DNA from: an uncultured Lachnospiraceae bacterium
GTDB lineage: Bacteria > Bacillota > Clostridia > Lachnospirales > Lachnospiraceae
Direction: 5' to 3'
Assembly: GCA_910579285.1 (NCBI GenBank)
Contig: CAJTTT010000035.1
Coordinates: 6,033-26,101 of the forward strand
DNA length: 20,069 nt
The notes beneath the pieces are model-generated. The model was not told where the DNA came from. It saw only the letters and a program-made list of their open reading frames with translations, and did no database searches. Below, piece by piece: positions 1-8,313 of this stretch (positions are counted from its first letter, which is position 1; each line of letters opens with the position of its first letter). A program made the position numbers and the translations under genes.

Positions 1-535
1 TCTCATTCTGGCTGTCCAGATTTCCCGTGGGCTCGTCAGCTAAAAGAATCTCACCGCCCGCCGCAACCGCCCTCGCAATGGCAACCCTCTGCTGCTCCCC
101 GCCGCTGATCATGCCGGGCATCTTTTTGTAGAGCGTCTCCGGCAGGCCGACCTTTGCCAGATACTCCCGTGCCTTCGCCCTGGCCTCCTTCGCCGGGACA
201 TGCTGCAGCTCCATCGGAAACATGACATTCTCCATCACCGTCAGCAGTGGGAACAGATGAAAGGCCTGATAAATGACCGACGCCCGGTTCAGACGGTACG
301 CGTCCCGGTTCATCTTCCGCATATCCTCCCCCTCCACGGTAAGCGTTCCCTCTGTGGGCACATCAAGACCCGCAAGGAGGGAGAGAAAAGTACTCTTGCC
401 GCTGCCGGATTTTCCTGTGATCGCATACACCTTCCCCCGCTCGAAGGAACAATTCACCTCCGAGAGCGCCTTCGTCTTCTGATACTTCGTCTGGTAGATG
501 TAAGTCACATTTACCGCCTCAATGATTTTTTCCAT
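1..535 (-). CDS. ABC transporter ATP-binding protein (C-terminus cut by window edge)
   Basis: This is the ATPase subunit of an ABC transporter of the MacB/LolD/BceA class, which hydrolyses ATP at the inner face of the membrane to drive partner FtsX-type permeases. The first 178 residues are visible. Walker A GKSGSGKST is at residues 41-49, the Q-loop glutamine is near residue 90, the signature ISGGEQQR is at 143-150, and Walker B ILLADEPT is at 163-170, followed by GNLDS. The start ATG (533-535) has GGAGG five bases upstream. The C-terminal part, including the switch histidine, lies beyond the window. It sits 49 bp after the last permease gene on the same strand, so it is almost certainly the last or near-last gene of that operon. 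It is the only ATPase visible for two permease pairs. The family call is secure; the substrate is unknown. Confidence 0.95.
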   Translation of the reverse strand, partial: MEKIIEAVNVTYIYQTKYQKTKALSEVNCSFERGKVYAITGKSGSGKSTFLSLLAGLDVPTEGTLTVEGEDMRKMNRDAYRLNRASVIYQAFHLFPLLTVMENVMFPMELQHVPAKEARAKAREYLAKVGLPETLYKKMPGMISGGEQQRVAIARAVAAGGEILLADEPTGNLDSQNE

Positions 536-584
536 GCTTTCCTCCATTCTACCGCCTGCGCGGTACTTTTGTTTCCACAACAAT

Positions 585-2426
585 TTAGACTGACTCCGAA
601 AGAAGCGCAAGCGGCTCCTGTCTCAGATTCACATATATCCCGGCCATCGACACCGACAAGGTAAAGAGGAAGACTGCGCCGCCGGATGCCGCCGCCACCC
701 GCCAGTCCGGCCCGGTCAGATAAACGGCTTCCTCCTTCACGCGCCCCTCCTCGTCCTCCTGGGGCGCCCCGTTGCTGTAACGGGTATCATAGGGCTTTGG
801 GCGCATCATCGCCGCCCCCGCACTTCCCGCAAGAATCTGTCCGATGACAGCTCCCGCAATACAGCCCGCCAGCGCAACAACCACAATCCCCGCAAGGAGC
901 GACCTGCCGCACTGCCCTTTTGTCATGCCAAGGCTCCGCTCAATGGCCGTGCGCCTTCGCTGCTTCGCGATAAAAAGGTGGCAGAAAAAGACAACGATGC
1001 AGGCCGCACTGACAATCCCCATTGTGAGCAGAATCAGGGACATCCGTTCCATGTTTTTTAGCCCTGCCTCCAGTTTGGAATAGCCGCCGTCATAAAAGGT
1101 GATCTCCACATTCTGTATGCCCTGTTTCTCCCAGAGCGCTTTATAGGTTTCCATGCTCTCACTGCCGTTTGGAATCTGAAAAGCGGTGGTGTACCCCTTC
1201 ATCGTGCCGTACTGGGCAATGTGATTCTCATTGCTGTTCTTGATGGAAGCTGTAGGGATAAAAATTTCGTTTTCCGCAAGCAGATACCCCAGGCTTCTGC
1301 CCGGGCTCACAGTGTGGTCGTAAATCCCCCGGATCTGCCAGTCGGCCTCCTCAAACGGCTCATAAGCCTTTCCCTCCGCGGTGAGCCGTCCCTGCACGCC
1401 GCCTCTGCTTGCGGACTCCGCGTAATTGGCATAGCGCAGCACCAGATGAACACGGTCTCCCACTTTCAATTTATTCCTCACAGCGAAGTCATCCGGCACC
1501 AGACAGACCCGGTTCCCCTGTCGGTAATCCTCCTCCGAAAAGGCTTCCCCCTCCGATATGTAAGCTTCTTTGGCATAAAATGCCATAATCAGATTCAAAT
1601 CGTTTGTGACCGTCACCGGGAGAGAGTCGTAACTCAGTTCGTACTCCCTGCAGAGTGCAAGCCACGCCTTCCCCTCCTCCGTCTCATAAAAGCCGGGCAC
1701 AAGCTCCTGCACCGGGTTCTGTGACAGATGATTGGGAAGAAGGCGTCCCTTGGAATCAGCCTGGGTTGAGCACGGCCCGTCCACTGGCTGGTACTCAAAG
1801 CGGCCGGCGATCGGGTTCTCGGCCACCTCCCAGTCGTGCGGAAGCCCCAGCACAAGCTCCATGAGATACGTTTTCCCCGCATACATCGGTTCGGGATTCC
1901 TCTCCGTATGGGCACAGTAGTAAAACTTGTCAAAGGAGATCGGATAGTAGCTGAACAGCACCCGCTTCAGTTGCATCTGCACCGGGTCTGCAGGCACACA
2001 GTCCTCCACCGGGGAAGCCTCCACAATCATAAAATGCCACATTCCCCTGTCATCATCCCGCAGTCTGAGTCCCGGCGTCTGGGCCATGTAACAGGCCCGT
2101 CTGTCAGGCCCGCTCAGATACTCTGCGCCCTCGAAGTCCAGCACATCCGGCTGCACCGTCTCCCCGTACACGGGCTGGCTCACATATCGGTAAGATTTCC
2201 GATCCGCTCTCCACACCGCCTTCTGCATCGTCTTTTCCGGCTTCTGCTCCACCGTGCCGATGGTGGTGAAAATCTGTTCAAAGTGTGCCATATTGTCCGC
2301 GCTGAGCTTTCTGAGATTTGCGCCCAGGCAGACAAGCGCCACCGTAAAAGACAAAAGCAGGAAAAAGAGCGCTGTCTTTACCGGCGTCCGCACAAGTCTG
2401 ATCAAACTATTTTTCACTGCCGCCAC
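585..2426 (-). CDS. Large FtsX/MacB-type ABC permease, copy 2 of a duplicated pair
   Basis: A 613-residue integral membrane permease. One transmembrane helix at about residues 16-35 is followed by a large extracytoplasmic domain of some 420 residues. Three helices follow, near 461-487, 508-535 and 574-597, which is the MacB-like FtsX layout. The cytoplasmic segment RRRTAIERSLGMTKGQ near 490-505 is the typical FtsX coupling region. The start is GTG with AGGGGG eight bases upstream; a second in-frame GTG three codons later also aligns with the paralogue start. It begins 14 bp after the small permease and is closely similar along its length to the large permease at 3763-5640, sharing for example RTPVKTALFFLLLSFTVALV and FITFYDGGYSKLE-type segments. 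Such proteins usually export or sense lipids, peptides or antimicrobials; nothing here fixes the substrate. Confidence 0.9.
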   Translation of the reverse strand: MAAVKNSLIRLVRTPVKTALFFLLLSFTVALVCLGANLRKLSADNMAHFEQIFTTIGTVEQKPEKTMQKAVWRADRKSYRYVSQPVYGETVQPDVLDFEGAEYLSGPDRRACYMAQTPGLRLRDDDRGMWHFMIVEASPVEDCVPADPVQMQLKRVLFSYYPISFDKFYYCAHTERNPEPMYAGKTYLMELVLGLPHDWEVAENPIAGRFEYQPVDGPCSTQADSKGRLLPNHLSQNPVQELVPGFYETEEGKAWLALCREYELSYDSLPVTVTNDLNLIMAFYAKEAYISEGEAFSEEDYRQGNRVCLVPDDFAVRNKLKVGDRVHLVLRYANYAESASRGGVQGRLTAEGKAYEPFEEADWQIRGIYDHTVSPGRSLGYLLAENEIFIPTASIKNSNENHIAQYGTMKGYTTAFQIPNGSESMETYKALWEKQGIQNVEITFYDGGYSKLEAGLKNMERMSLILLTMGIVSAACIVVFFCHLFIAKQRRRTAIERSLGMTKGQCGRSLLAGIVVVALAGCIAGAVIGQILAGSAGAAMMRPKPYDTRYSNGAPQEDEEGRVKEEAVYLTGPDWRVAAASGGAVFLFTLSVSMAGIYVNLRQEPLALLSESV

Positions 2427-2440
2427 ACCCTGTTCCCCCT

Positions 2441-3670
2441 CTACTCATTTTTGCCAAGCAGCTCCATCACACTGAGCCGGTGGAGCGGGAGAAGGGCCGC
2501 CGCTGTCCCCGCAAGAAACGCGAGTAAAAACAGCACGCCTGCCTGCACACAAACCTTCCCGGCCGCATCCAGAAGCAGTACGGCTGCCGCGCCCCCGCAA
2601 AGAACGGCAAACGCAGCCACAACCACCGTCTCTGCAAAAAACAAACCGAAGCTCCTCCCCAGTCCCGCCCCGAGAGAGCGCAAAAGCGCATACTCCTCCC
2701 GCCTGCCCTGCATGGAAAGATAACTGCAAATATATCCGATAAAGACAACGACCGCCGCCACCAGGGGGAACATTCCCCGAAGAAGCGCCAGGTTCTCCTC
2801 CAGCGCCTGTGCAGAGCGGATAAATCCTTCATCCATGATTGTCAAGGCATTGCCGTCATAAGAAAAGTCTGCCCGCGAAGCCACTGGGAGCATCCCGATC
2901 TTCTGCATCTCCTCCTTGCACTCGTTCAGGCGAAACGGGTCTTTCACCGCGAAGGCGCCGGAATCCGCCAGAAATTCGATGCCCTGCCTGTGGAATGCCT
3001 CCCGCAGGCAGTCGAGCGGGAAAACCACATCCGCAGGCACCCAGTTTCCCCTGTATTCCCCAATCCGCATGGCGCCGATAATCCTGTAAGTATCCGTGCC
3101 AAGCCTGTCCAGAAAAATTTCATAGTTCCGCTCCTCATAGCGGTAGCAAAACAGTGTCAGCTCCACCTCGTCCCCCAGACGAAGGCCCTCCCGCTCCATC
3201 AGAGCCTCGTCCATGATACATACCTTCTCTGCCGTCTCCAGTGCATCTGCGTCTTCCCCCGGGAGAAACGTGATTTCCTCCTCCTTAAGACCCGGCACAC
3301 CCCCGACCGCATTCATGCCTGTCCCGTAATAATTCAAATTTCCCTCATACTCCCCGGCTGTAAACGCGCCAAATCCCAGACGAAGCCGCACGGTGAACAC
3401 CGCATCTTTTACATGCTTTGAAGCGCGGATGGCCTGCACCCGGTCTTCCCTGATGGTCATGCCGTCCTCAAGGGTCCCGTTTAAATTACTCACCTTAGCC
3501 TGCACCGGCACTGCCTCCGGGAGCCGCTTAAGCTGTCCTTCCGTGCTGTCCATATTTCCGGCATAGACATTCAGAAGAAGCACCGTCAATACCCCCGTCA
3601 GCCCGGAGAGAATGCTCCTGCATTTATGCCGTGCGATCCCTCGCCCGATCTGCATGACCTCAAACATCAT
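2441..3670 (-). CDS. Small FtsX/MacB-type ABC permease, copy 2 of a duplicated pair
   Basis: A 409-residue membrane permease with a first helix near residues 18-38, an extracytoplasmic domain of about 250 residues resembling the MacB periplasmic core, and three C-terminal helices near 293-318, 336-365 and 375-400. The FtsX coupling motif GRREEYALLRSLGAG lies between helices two and three. The start has two adjacent ATG codons (3665-3670) preceded by GAGAGGAAAG. It aligns along its length with the 410-residue protein at 5686-6918, sharing NVYAGNMDSTE and MTIREDRV. It precedes the large permease by 14 bp, so the two probably form a heteromeric permease. The 92 bp separating it from the upstream large permease is short enough for one transcript. 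Substrate unknown. Confidence 0.9.
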   Translation of the reverse strand: MMFEVMQIGRGIARHKCRSILSGLTGVLTVLLLNVYAGNMDSTEGQLKRLPEAVPVQAKVSNLNGTLEDGMTIREDRVQAIRASKHVKDAVFTVRLRLGFGAFTAGEYEGNLNYYGTGMNAVGGVPGLKEEEITFLPGEDADALETAEKVCIMDEALMEREGLRLGDEVELTLFCYRYEERNYEIFLDRLGTDTYRIIGAMRIGEYRGNWVPADVVFPLDCLREAFHRQGIEFLADSGAFAVKDPFRLNECKEEMQKIGMLPVASRADFSYDGNALTIMDEGFIRSAQALEENLALLRGMFPLVAAVVVFIGYICSYLSMQGRREEYALLRSLGAGLGRSFGLFFAETVVVAAFAVLCGGAAAVLLLDAAGKVCVQAGVLFLLAFLAGTAAALLPLHRLSVMELLGKNE

Positions 3671-3762
3671 ACCCCAACTTTCCTCTCACTTCTCCTTCAT
3701 TCCAGACACTTCCATCCTGTCTTCCACTTCCCGCAGCCAGACTGCTCCGCAAAAGACAAAAC

Positions 3763-5640
3763 TCACCGTTCTGCCCCGGAAAGAAGCGCAAGGGGCTCCT
3801 CCCTCAGATTTCTGTAAATCCCTGAAAGCGCCGTCCCCACAGCAAACAGAAAAACCAGACTGCCGCAAAGAACCGCAATCCGCCAGTCCGTCTCCGTCAG
3901 ATAAGCGGATTGCAGCATCCCGCTCCCCTCTGCATTCCCATCTGCGGCTTCCTCCTCGCTTCTCTCCCTGCTAAACTGTACCTCCCCATTGCTGAACCGG
4001 GTATCAAAGGTTTCCGTGGATGTCATCTGCGCCGCCGCGCTGCCTGCAATGAGCTGCCCCGCAAAACCGCCCGCCACACTGCCCGCAAGGGCGATCACCA
4101 GAACGCCTGCAAGGAGGGATCTGGCGCACTGTCCCTTCGTCATACCAAGGCACCGCTCGATGGCCGTCCATTTCTTTTGTTTCGCGATGAAGAGATGGCA
4201 GAAAAAAATCACAATACAGACCGCGCTTACCACGCCGGTCGCCAGAAGAACCACGGACATAGTCTGCATATTTTTCAGTCCGCCCTCCAGCTTACTGTAG
4301 CCGCCGTCGTAGAAAGTGATCTCCACATGATCCACCCCCTGCGCCTCCCACAGCTTTTTGAAGTTTTCCATACTGTCATTTCCATTGGGAATCCGAAAGG
4401 CGGTGGTGTAGCCCTTCATGGGGCCGTGGAGCGCAATGTTCTGTTCGTCACTGTTTTTGATGGAAGCCTTTGGGATAAACACTTCATTTCTGTCAAGCGT
4501 ATATCCCCAGTCCCCGTCTCCGCCGACACCCACCTCATAAATCCCTTTGATCGTATAATCGCTCTCCTCAAAAGGCTCATAGATGCCGCCCTCCGCGTTT
4601 AAACGGGCCTCCCCACCACCCCTGCCCGGAGAGGCCGCGTAGTTGGCATAGCGAAGCGCCAGATGCAGAGAATCCCCTGTTTGAAGCTTGTTTCTTCTGG
4701 CGAAGCGGTCCGATATCAGACACACTTTATTTCCCTGCTCATAGTCCTCTTTCGAAAAAAACGCCCCCTGCGAAAGGTAAGCCTGCTTCGTATAAAAAGC
4801 CATGATCAGATTCAGATCCTGCGTGGCTGTCACGGGAAAACTCTGAAACCAGTGCCGCAGTTCCAAATCCCGGCATAGGGTCAGCCACGCTTTTCCCCGT
4901 TCCGTCTCATAAAATCCCGGCGTCAGTTCTTCTATCCACATTCCTTCCAAATCCGTAGGCAGCCGCTTCCCGTCCGCGTCTGTCTGTGTGGATCCGGGTC
5001 CCTCCATAGGCACATATTCAAAAATGGCGGCAGAGCCCTTCTCTTTCCATTCATGGGTCCATCCGTCTGCCAGAGCCATCAAGTACGTTTTATCTGCATA
5101 CAGGGTCTGTGGATGCTGCGTATTGTGATCACACAAATAAATGGGAGAAACATTCACCGGGTAGGTGCTGTACAGTACCCGCTTTACTTCTATCTTTACC
5201 GGGCCGGCAGGGGCACAGTCTTCCAGGGGTGACGCTTCTATAATCATAGCCTGCGACATCCCCTCATTGTCCTCCTTCAACTTATACTCAAACGGAAGCG
5301 CCTCGTAGTAAGCCCGCTGCTCCGGCCCGCTCAGATATCCGGCCCCCGCAAAGTCCAGCACATCGCTGGAGATGGTTTCCCCATACACTGCCCGGTTAAA
5401 ATACCGAAAGTCCTCCTCATTCGCATACCATACGGCCTCCTGCTGTGTCCGCTCCGGCGTCTGCTCCACCGTACCGATGGTCACAAAAATCTCCTCAAAC
5501 CGTCTCAGATTGTCCCCGTTTAGTTTCCAGAGACTCCCTCCCGCACAGACCAGCGCCACCGTAAAAGACAGCAGCAGGAAAAAGAGGGCCGTCTTCACCG
5601 GCGTGCGCGCAAGTCTGGTCAGACTGTTCCTGATCATCAT
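3763..5640 (-). CDS. Large FtsX/MacB-type ABC permease, copy 1 of a duplicated pair
   Basis: A permease of about 625 residues, paralogous to the protein at 585-2426, with the same layout: an N-terminal helix, a large external domain, then three C-terminal helices with the coupling segment QKKWTAIERCLGMTKGQ. The open frame extends to an ATG at 5670, but that codon has no ribosome binding site. The tandem ATG pair at 5635-5640 has GGAGG five to eight bases upstream and aligns with the start of the paralogue, so I place the start there. Compared with copy 2 it carries extra residues near the C-terminus, between the third and fourth helices, rich in Glu, Arg and Ser (FSRERSEEEAADGNAEGS). It lies about 45 bp after its partner small permease. 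The family is certain; the transported molecule is unknown. Confidence 0.9.
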   Translation of the reverse strand: MMIRNSLTRLARTPVKTALFFLLLSFTVALVCAGGSLWKLNGDNLRRFEEIFVTIGTVEQTPERTQQEAVWYANEEDFRYFNRAVYGETISSDVLDFAGAGYLSGPEQRAYYEALPFEYKLKEDNEGMSQAMIIEASPLEDCAPAGPVKIEVKRVLYSTYPVNVSPIYLCDHNTQHPQTLYADKTYLMALADGWTHEWKEKGSAAIFEYVPMEGPGSTQTDADGKRLPTDLEGMWIEELTPGFYETERGKAWLTLCRDLELRHWFQSFPVTATQDLNLIMAFYTKQAYLSQGAFFSKEDYEQGNKVCLISDRFARRNKLQTGDSLHLALRYANYAASPGRGGGEARLNAEGGIYEPFEESDYTIKGIYEVGVGGDGDWGYTLDRNEVFIPKASIKNSDEQNIALHGPMKGYTTAFRIPNGNDSMENFKKLWEAQGVDHVEITFYDGGYSKLEGGLKNMQTMSVVLLATGVVSAVCIVIFFCHLFIAKQKKWTAIERCLGMTKGQCARSLLAGVLVIALAGSVAGGFAGQLIAGSAAAQMTSTETFDTRFSNGEVQFSRERSEEEAADGNAEGSGMLQSAYLTETDWRIAVLCGSLVFLFAVGTALSGIYRNLREEPLALLSGAER

Positions 5641-5685
5641 ACTTTCCTCCATAGTTTTACCCTGCGGCATTGCGAAGAATGCTGC

Positions 5686-6918
5686 CTAATCCTTTTTGGT
5701 CAGCATCTCCATCACGCTGAGCCTGTGAATCGCCAAAACCGCCATCGCCGCTCCCGACACAAATGCCAGAAAAAACATCGCTCCCGACAGGGCAAGCACG
5801 CTGACCGCCGGATGCAGAAAGACCCATGCCGCCAGACTGCCAAAAAGGCAGGCTCCCGCCGCAACAAACGCCGTCTCCCAAAAGAGCAGGAAAAAACTCC
5901 TGCCCCGCCCCGTTCCGAGAGACCGCATGAGCGCGTATTCCTCCCGCCTGCTCTGCAGGGAGAGATAGCTGCAAAGATACCCAATAAAAATCACAATCAC
6001 CACAAGGAACGGAAGCATCCCCCGAAAGAGCGCCAAATTCTTCGACAGCGTCTCCGCGGAACGGATAAAGGATTCATCCATAATCGTCAACGCATTGCCG
6101 TCAGACCGAAACTTCGCACGGGTAACAACCGGCAGAAATTTCACTTCGTCATGCATCTGGGCTTTCAGGGCATTTAACTGGAACGGATCCTTCACCACAA
6201 AAAAACCGGAGTCTGCAAAAAACTCGATGCCCTGACTGTGGTAAGCCTCCCGCATATAGTCAAAGGGTAAGATAACCTCCGGCGGCACCCAGTTCCCGCG
6301 AAAGTCTCCGATCTGCATACTTCCCACAATTTGATAGGTATCGGTAATCAGCGGCTCAATAAATATCTCGCTCCCCTCCAGCGCATAACGGTAGTAAAAT
6401 AGAGTTAACATAACATCGTCCCCGAGATGCAGACCCCGCTCTTCCATAAGCGCAGCATCCAGAATACAAGCCTTCTGCGCCGTCTCCAGAATACGCTCAT
6501 CCACTCCCGGAAGAAACGTAATCTCCTCCCGCTTCATGCCGGAAACGCCCTCCGGCGCGTTCATACCCATACCGTAATGGTTCAGATTTTCCTTGTATTC
6601 CTCCACGGTAAACGCGCCGAACCCGAACTTCAGCCGCACGGTAAAAACCGGGTCCTTCACATACTCAGATTCGCGCACGCCCATCACCCGGTCCTCCCTG
6701 ATGGTCATACCCTCCTTCTGGGAGCCGTTTAATGTGCTGATCCTTGCCGTGACCGTAATCGCCTCCGGGAGATTGGCAAGCTGTCTTTCCGTGCTGTCCA
6801 TATTCCCGGCGTAGACATCCAGAATCAGAACGGTCAGCACGCCGATCAGAAAATGCAGGATACTCTTTTTTCCATGCCGTGCAATATTCCTCACGGTCTG
6901 CCTCATAAAAAACTTCAT
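5686..6918 (-). CDS. Small FtsX/MacB-type ABC permease, copy 1 of a duplicated pair
   Basis: A 410-residue permease and first gene of the transporter block. It has a helix near residues 18-38, a MacB-like external domain, and three C-terminal helices. The FtsX coupling motif SRREEYALMRSLGTGRG precedes the third helix. The start ATG (6916-6918) has GGAG six bases upstream. It is the full-length paralogue of the protein at 2441-3670, with the same pattern of charged and aromatic residues through the external domain (KYLG-free, but both have GNWVP, GIEFxADSG and SDGNALTIMDE-type blocks). Upstream, 139 bp of non-coding DNA holds several inverted repeats and separates it from the anti-sigma-like gene, so the transporter could be read through from the sigma operon or driven from its own promoter. 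Confidence 0.9.
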   Translation of the reverse strand: MKFFMRQTVRNIARHGKKSILHFLIGVLTVLILDVYAGNMDSTERQLANLPEAITVTARISTLNGSQKEGMTIREDRVMGVRESEYVKDPVFTVRLKFGFGAFTVEEYKENLNHYGMGMNAPEGVSGMKREEITFLPGVDERILETAQKACILDAALMEERGLHLGDDVMLTLFYYRYALEGSEIFIEPLITDTYQIVGSMQIGDFRGNWVPPEVILPFDYMREAYHSQGIEFFADSGFFVVKDPFQLNALKAQMHDEVKFLPVVTRAKFRSDGNALTIMDESFIRSAETLSKNLALFRGMLPFLVVIVIFIGYLCSYLSLQSRREEYALMRSLGTGRGRSFFLLFWETAFVAAGACLFGSLAAWVFLHPAVSVLALSGAMFFLAFVSGAAMAVLAIHRLSVMEMLTKKD

Positions 6919-6931
6919 GTTTTACTCCATC

Positions 6932-6981
6932 TCTGCGCATTTTTTTGCGCATAACCGAGTTTATGTCAAGCAATGCGCAGA
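6932..6981. promoter_or_regulatory. Inverted repeat and three TGCGCA sites upstream of the permease operon
   Basis: A perfect 9-base inverted repeat, TCTGCGCAT at 6932-6940 and ATGCGCAGA at 6973-6981, brackets a third TGCGCA at 6946-6951. A minus-strand TTGACA lies inside, at 6969-6964. A -35 there would give a transcript starting just before the permease ribosome binding site, but no good -10 follows at 16-18 bases, only an A-run. The arrangement looks like an operator for a dimeric regulator; this is inference. Confidence 0.4.
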
Positions 6982-6993
6982 CACAAATCTCGC

Positions 6994-7017
6994 GATTGAA
7001 AATTTTAATTTTCAATC
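6994..7017. repeat. 24-bp AT-rich palindrome between anti-sigma and permease genes
   Basis: GATTGAAAAT (6994-7003) and ATTTTCAATC (7008-7017) are perfect inverted copies around a TTTA centre. It lacks a following T-run on the minus strand, so it is a poor intrinsic terminator. It could be an operator, an mRNA processing or stabilising hairpin, or a weak attenuator between the sigma operon and the transporter operon. Confidence 0.5.
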
Positions 7018-7057
7018 TTCTCCCCCCTGTCAGAGCTGTCTGCCGTGTCCCTGCGCC

Positions 7058-7795
7058 CTATTTTTTATGCTGGCTCCTCTTATATGCCTTGCTTTCCCAC
7101 ACGCGTCTCAGCTCGGCATAACATTTGCCGTCCTCCTTGGTCAGTTCCAGTTCCAGAGCCGCCTGCCGTTCTCTGTTCTCATCCACGATCCAGAGCCGGA
7201 ACGCACCCTGCATGATCCTGCCCGCATCTTCCGGCCGCTCCGGCGCCACCCACCATTCAAGTCTGTCGCCAAATTCCAAAATATCATCATCCCTGATGAT
7301 AACCATCTGTTTGTCATAGACATAGTTTTCAGGCACCTCAACCCGGAAGGTGCATATATAAGGATAGTAAGTGCTTCTCCCGTTGTCCTCAAACGCCTCC
7401 TCCCCTTCCTCAAGCGTCTGATAGGGTTCCTTCTTCAACAGAATCCGTTCTCCCTCCACAAGTTTCTGCCAGCCATGCTCCTCCGTGGCCGCATAGACCA
7501 CCACGTCTTCCCCGATCACCCCGGGTCTGGCAAAGCAGAAAAGGGAGAGAAGCAGACAGGCCGCAAAAACTGCCGCCGGTATCCTTGGTGTCAGTCTCCT
7601 CCCCTTTCGTTTTCCCGCCTTTACGCCCTCCATGATGCGCTTCTTTGCCGATTCGTCCGGCACAATCCTGTATGCTACCGCGCGCAGGCGGTTCTCCGCG
7701 TCCTCTGCCGGGTCAGGCCGCTCTTCTTCCTCTATGCTCTTCCCTTTCCACGCTCTTTCTTCCATAAGACCGCTCTCCTTTCCCAAATCTGTCAT
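7058..7795 (-). CDS. Single-pass membrane protein, probable anti-sigma factor
   Basis: A 245-residue protein not recognised by a named family. The first 70 residues are charged and cytoplasmic, ending in a very basic stretch (KAGKRKGRRLTPR). One transmembrane helix follows at about 72-89, and the remainder is an extracytoplasmic domain of some 150 residues rich in Glu, Trp and Tyr. The start ATG overlaps the sigma-factor stop by four bases (ATGA), which couples their translation. Position and topology are those of a membrane anti-sigma factor that holds the ECF sigma until an envelope signal arrives. No HxxxCxxC zinc motif of the ZAS class is present in the cytoplasmic part. Functional assignment rests on context; the open frame and topology are clear. 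Confidence 0.75.
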   Translation of the reverse strand: MTDLGKESGLMEERAWKGKSIEEEERPDPAEDAENRLRAVAYRIVPDESAKKRIMEGVKAGKRKGRRLTPRIPAAVFAACLLLSLFCFARPGVIGEDVVVYAATEEHGWQKLVEGERILLKKEPYQTLEEGEEAFEDNGRSTYYPYICTFRVEVPENYVYDKQMVIIRDDDILEFGDRLEWWVAPERPEDAGRIMQGAFRLWIVDENRERQAALELELTKEDGKCYAELRRVWESKAYKRSQHKK

Positions 7796-8289
7796 TCCGT
7801 CTCCTCCAGCAGATCCCGCAGCTTCCCCCGTCCTCTCTCCAGACGTTTTCTGACAGCAGATTCCGAAATGCCAAGCATCTGCGCAATCTCCTTCCCCTGA
7901 TACCCTTCCACATAATGCAGCAGGAGTATTTCCCGGTATCTGGACGGCAAAAGTAAAAGGCTGTCCATCAGTCTTGTGTCTTCTTTCTCTTCATAGTAAC
8001 GGGACAGCTGGTCCATCCCGATCTTCGGATGGTTTTTATAAAAGCGCAGCCTGTTTTTGCAGAGGTTGATGTCCACCCGGATCAGCCATGCCTTCCGATG
8101 TTCCTCCGTCTCAAACGTTTTCCCTCTCTCCCTATGCTCCATATATTTAATCAGTGTATCCTGCACGACATCCTCTGCGTCAAAGGCGTTTTTCATCATC
8201 ACAAAGGCAATTCGGTATAGCATATTGCCAAATTCCTGAAAAACCGCTTCCACACTCTGGTCCGGGCTGTCCGTCCTTTTCTCCAACAT
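7792..8289 (-). CDS. ECF-type RNA polymerase sigma factor
   Basis: A 165-residue group IV sigma factor that directs RNA polymerase to a small envelope-stress regulon. Region 2 covers roughly residues 14-75 and contains the DAEDVVQDTLIKY core-binding segment. Region 4 covers about 105-160, with the helix-turn-helix GKEIAQMLGISESAVRKRLE. There is no region 1 or 3, as usual for the class. An open frame extends upstream to a GTG at 8314-8316, but the ATG at 8287-8289 has GAAGG upstream at a workable distance, and the GTG would fall inside the likely -10 element, so I prefer the ATG. It is translationally coupled to the presumed anti-sigma gene and lies upstream of the ABC permeases, which are plausible targets. 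Confidence 0.93.
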   Translation of the reverse strand: MLEKRTDSPDQSVEAVFQEFGNMLYRIAFVMMKNAFDAEDVVQDTLIKYMEHRERGKTFETEEHRKAWLIRVDINLCKNRLRFYKNHPKIGMDQLSRYYEEKEDTRLMDSLLLLPSRYREILLLHYVEGYQGKEIAQMLGISESAVRKRLERGRGKLRDLLEETE

Positions 8290-8313
8290 GTCACCGCCTT
8301 CTCTTACTAATAA

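Larger units (their letters stand above)
585..6918 (-). repeat. Diverged tandem duplication of a two-gene permease unit
   Basis: The segment 585-3670 and the segment 3763-6918 have the same gene order, orientation, gene lengths and junction spacing: a small permease of about 410 residues, then a large one of 613-625 residues 14-45 bp later. The proteins match along their whole length with many identical blocks, yet differ at many positions, so the duplication is old rather than an assembly artefact. Conservation also extends to the nucleotide level in places, such as the 3' ends of the two large genes near 600 and 3785. Confidence 0.85.

Noticed and set aside
1836..2723. 295-codon plus-strand frame across the two permease genes
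   Set aside because: It spans the junction of two well-supported minus-strand genes; its product is low-complexity, His/Arg-rich and unlike any protein family.
6665..7015. 116-codon minus-strand frame covering the region upstream of the first permease
   Set aside because: Most of it overlaps the permease in another frame, and its start falls within the AT palindrome with no ribosome binding site.
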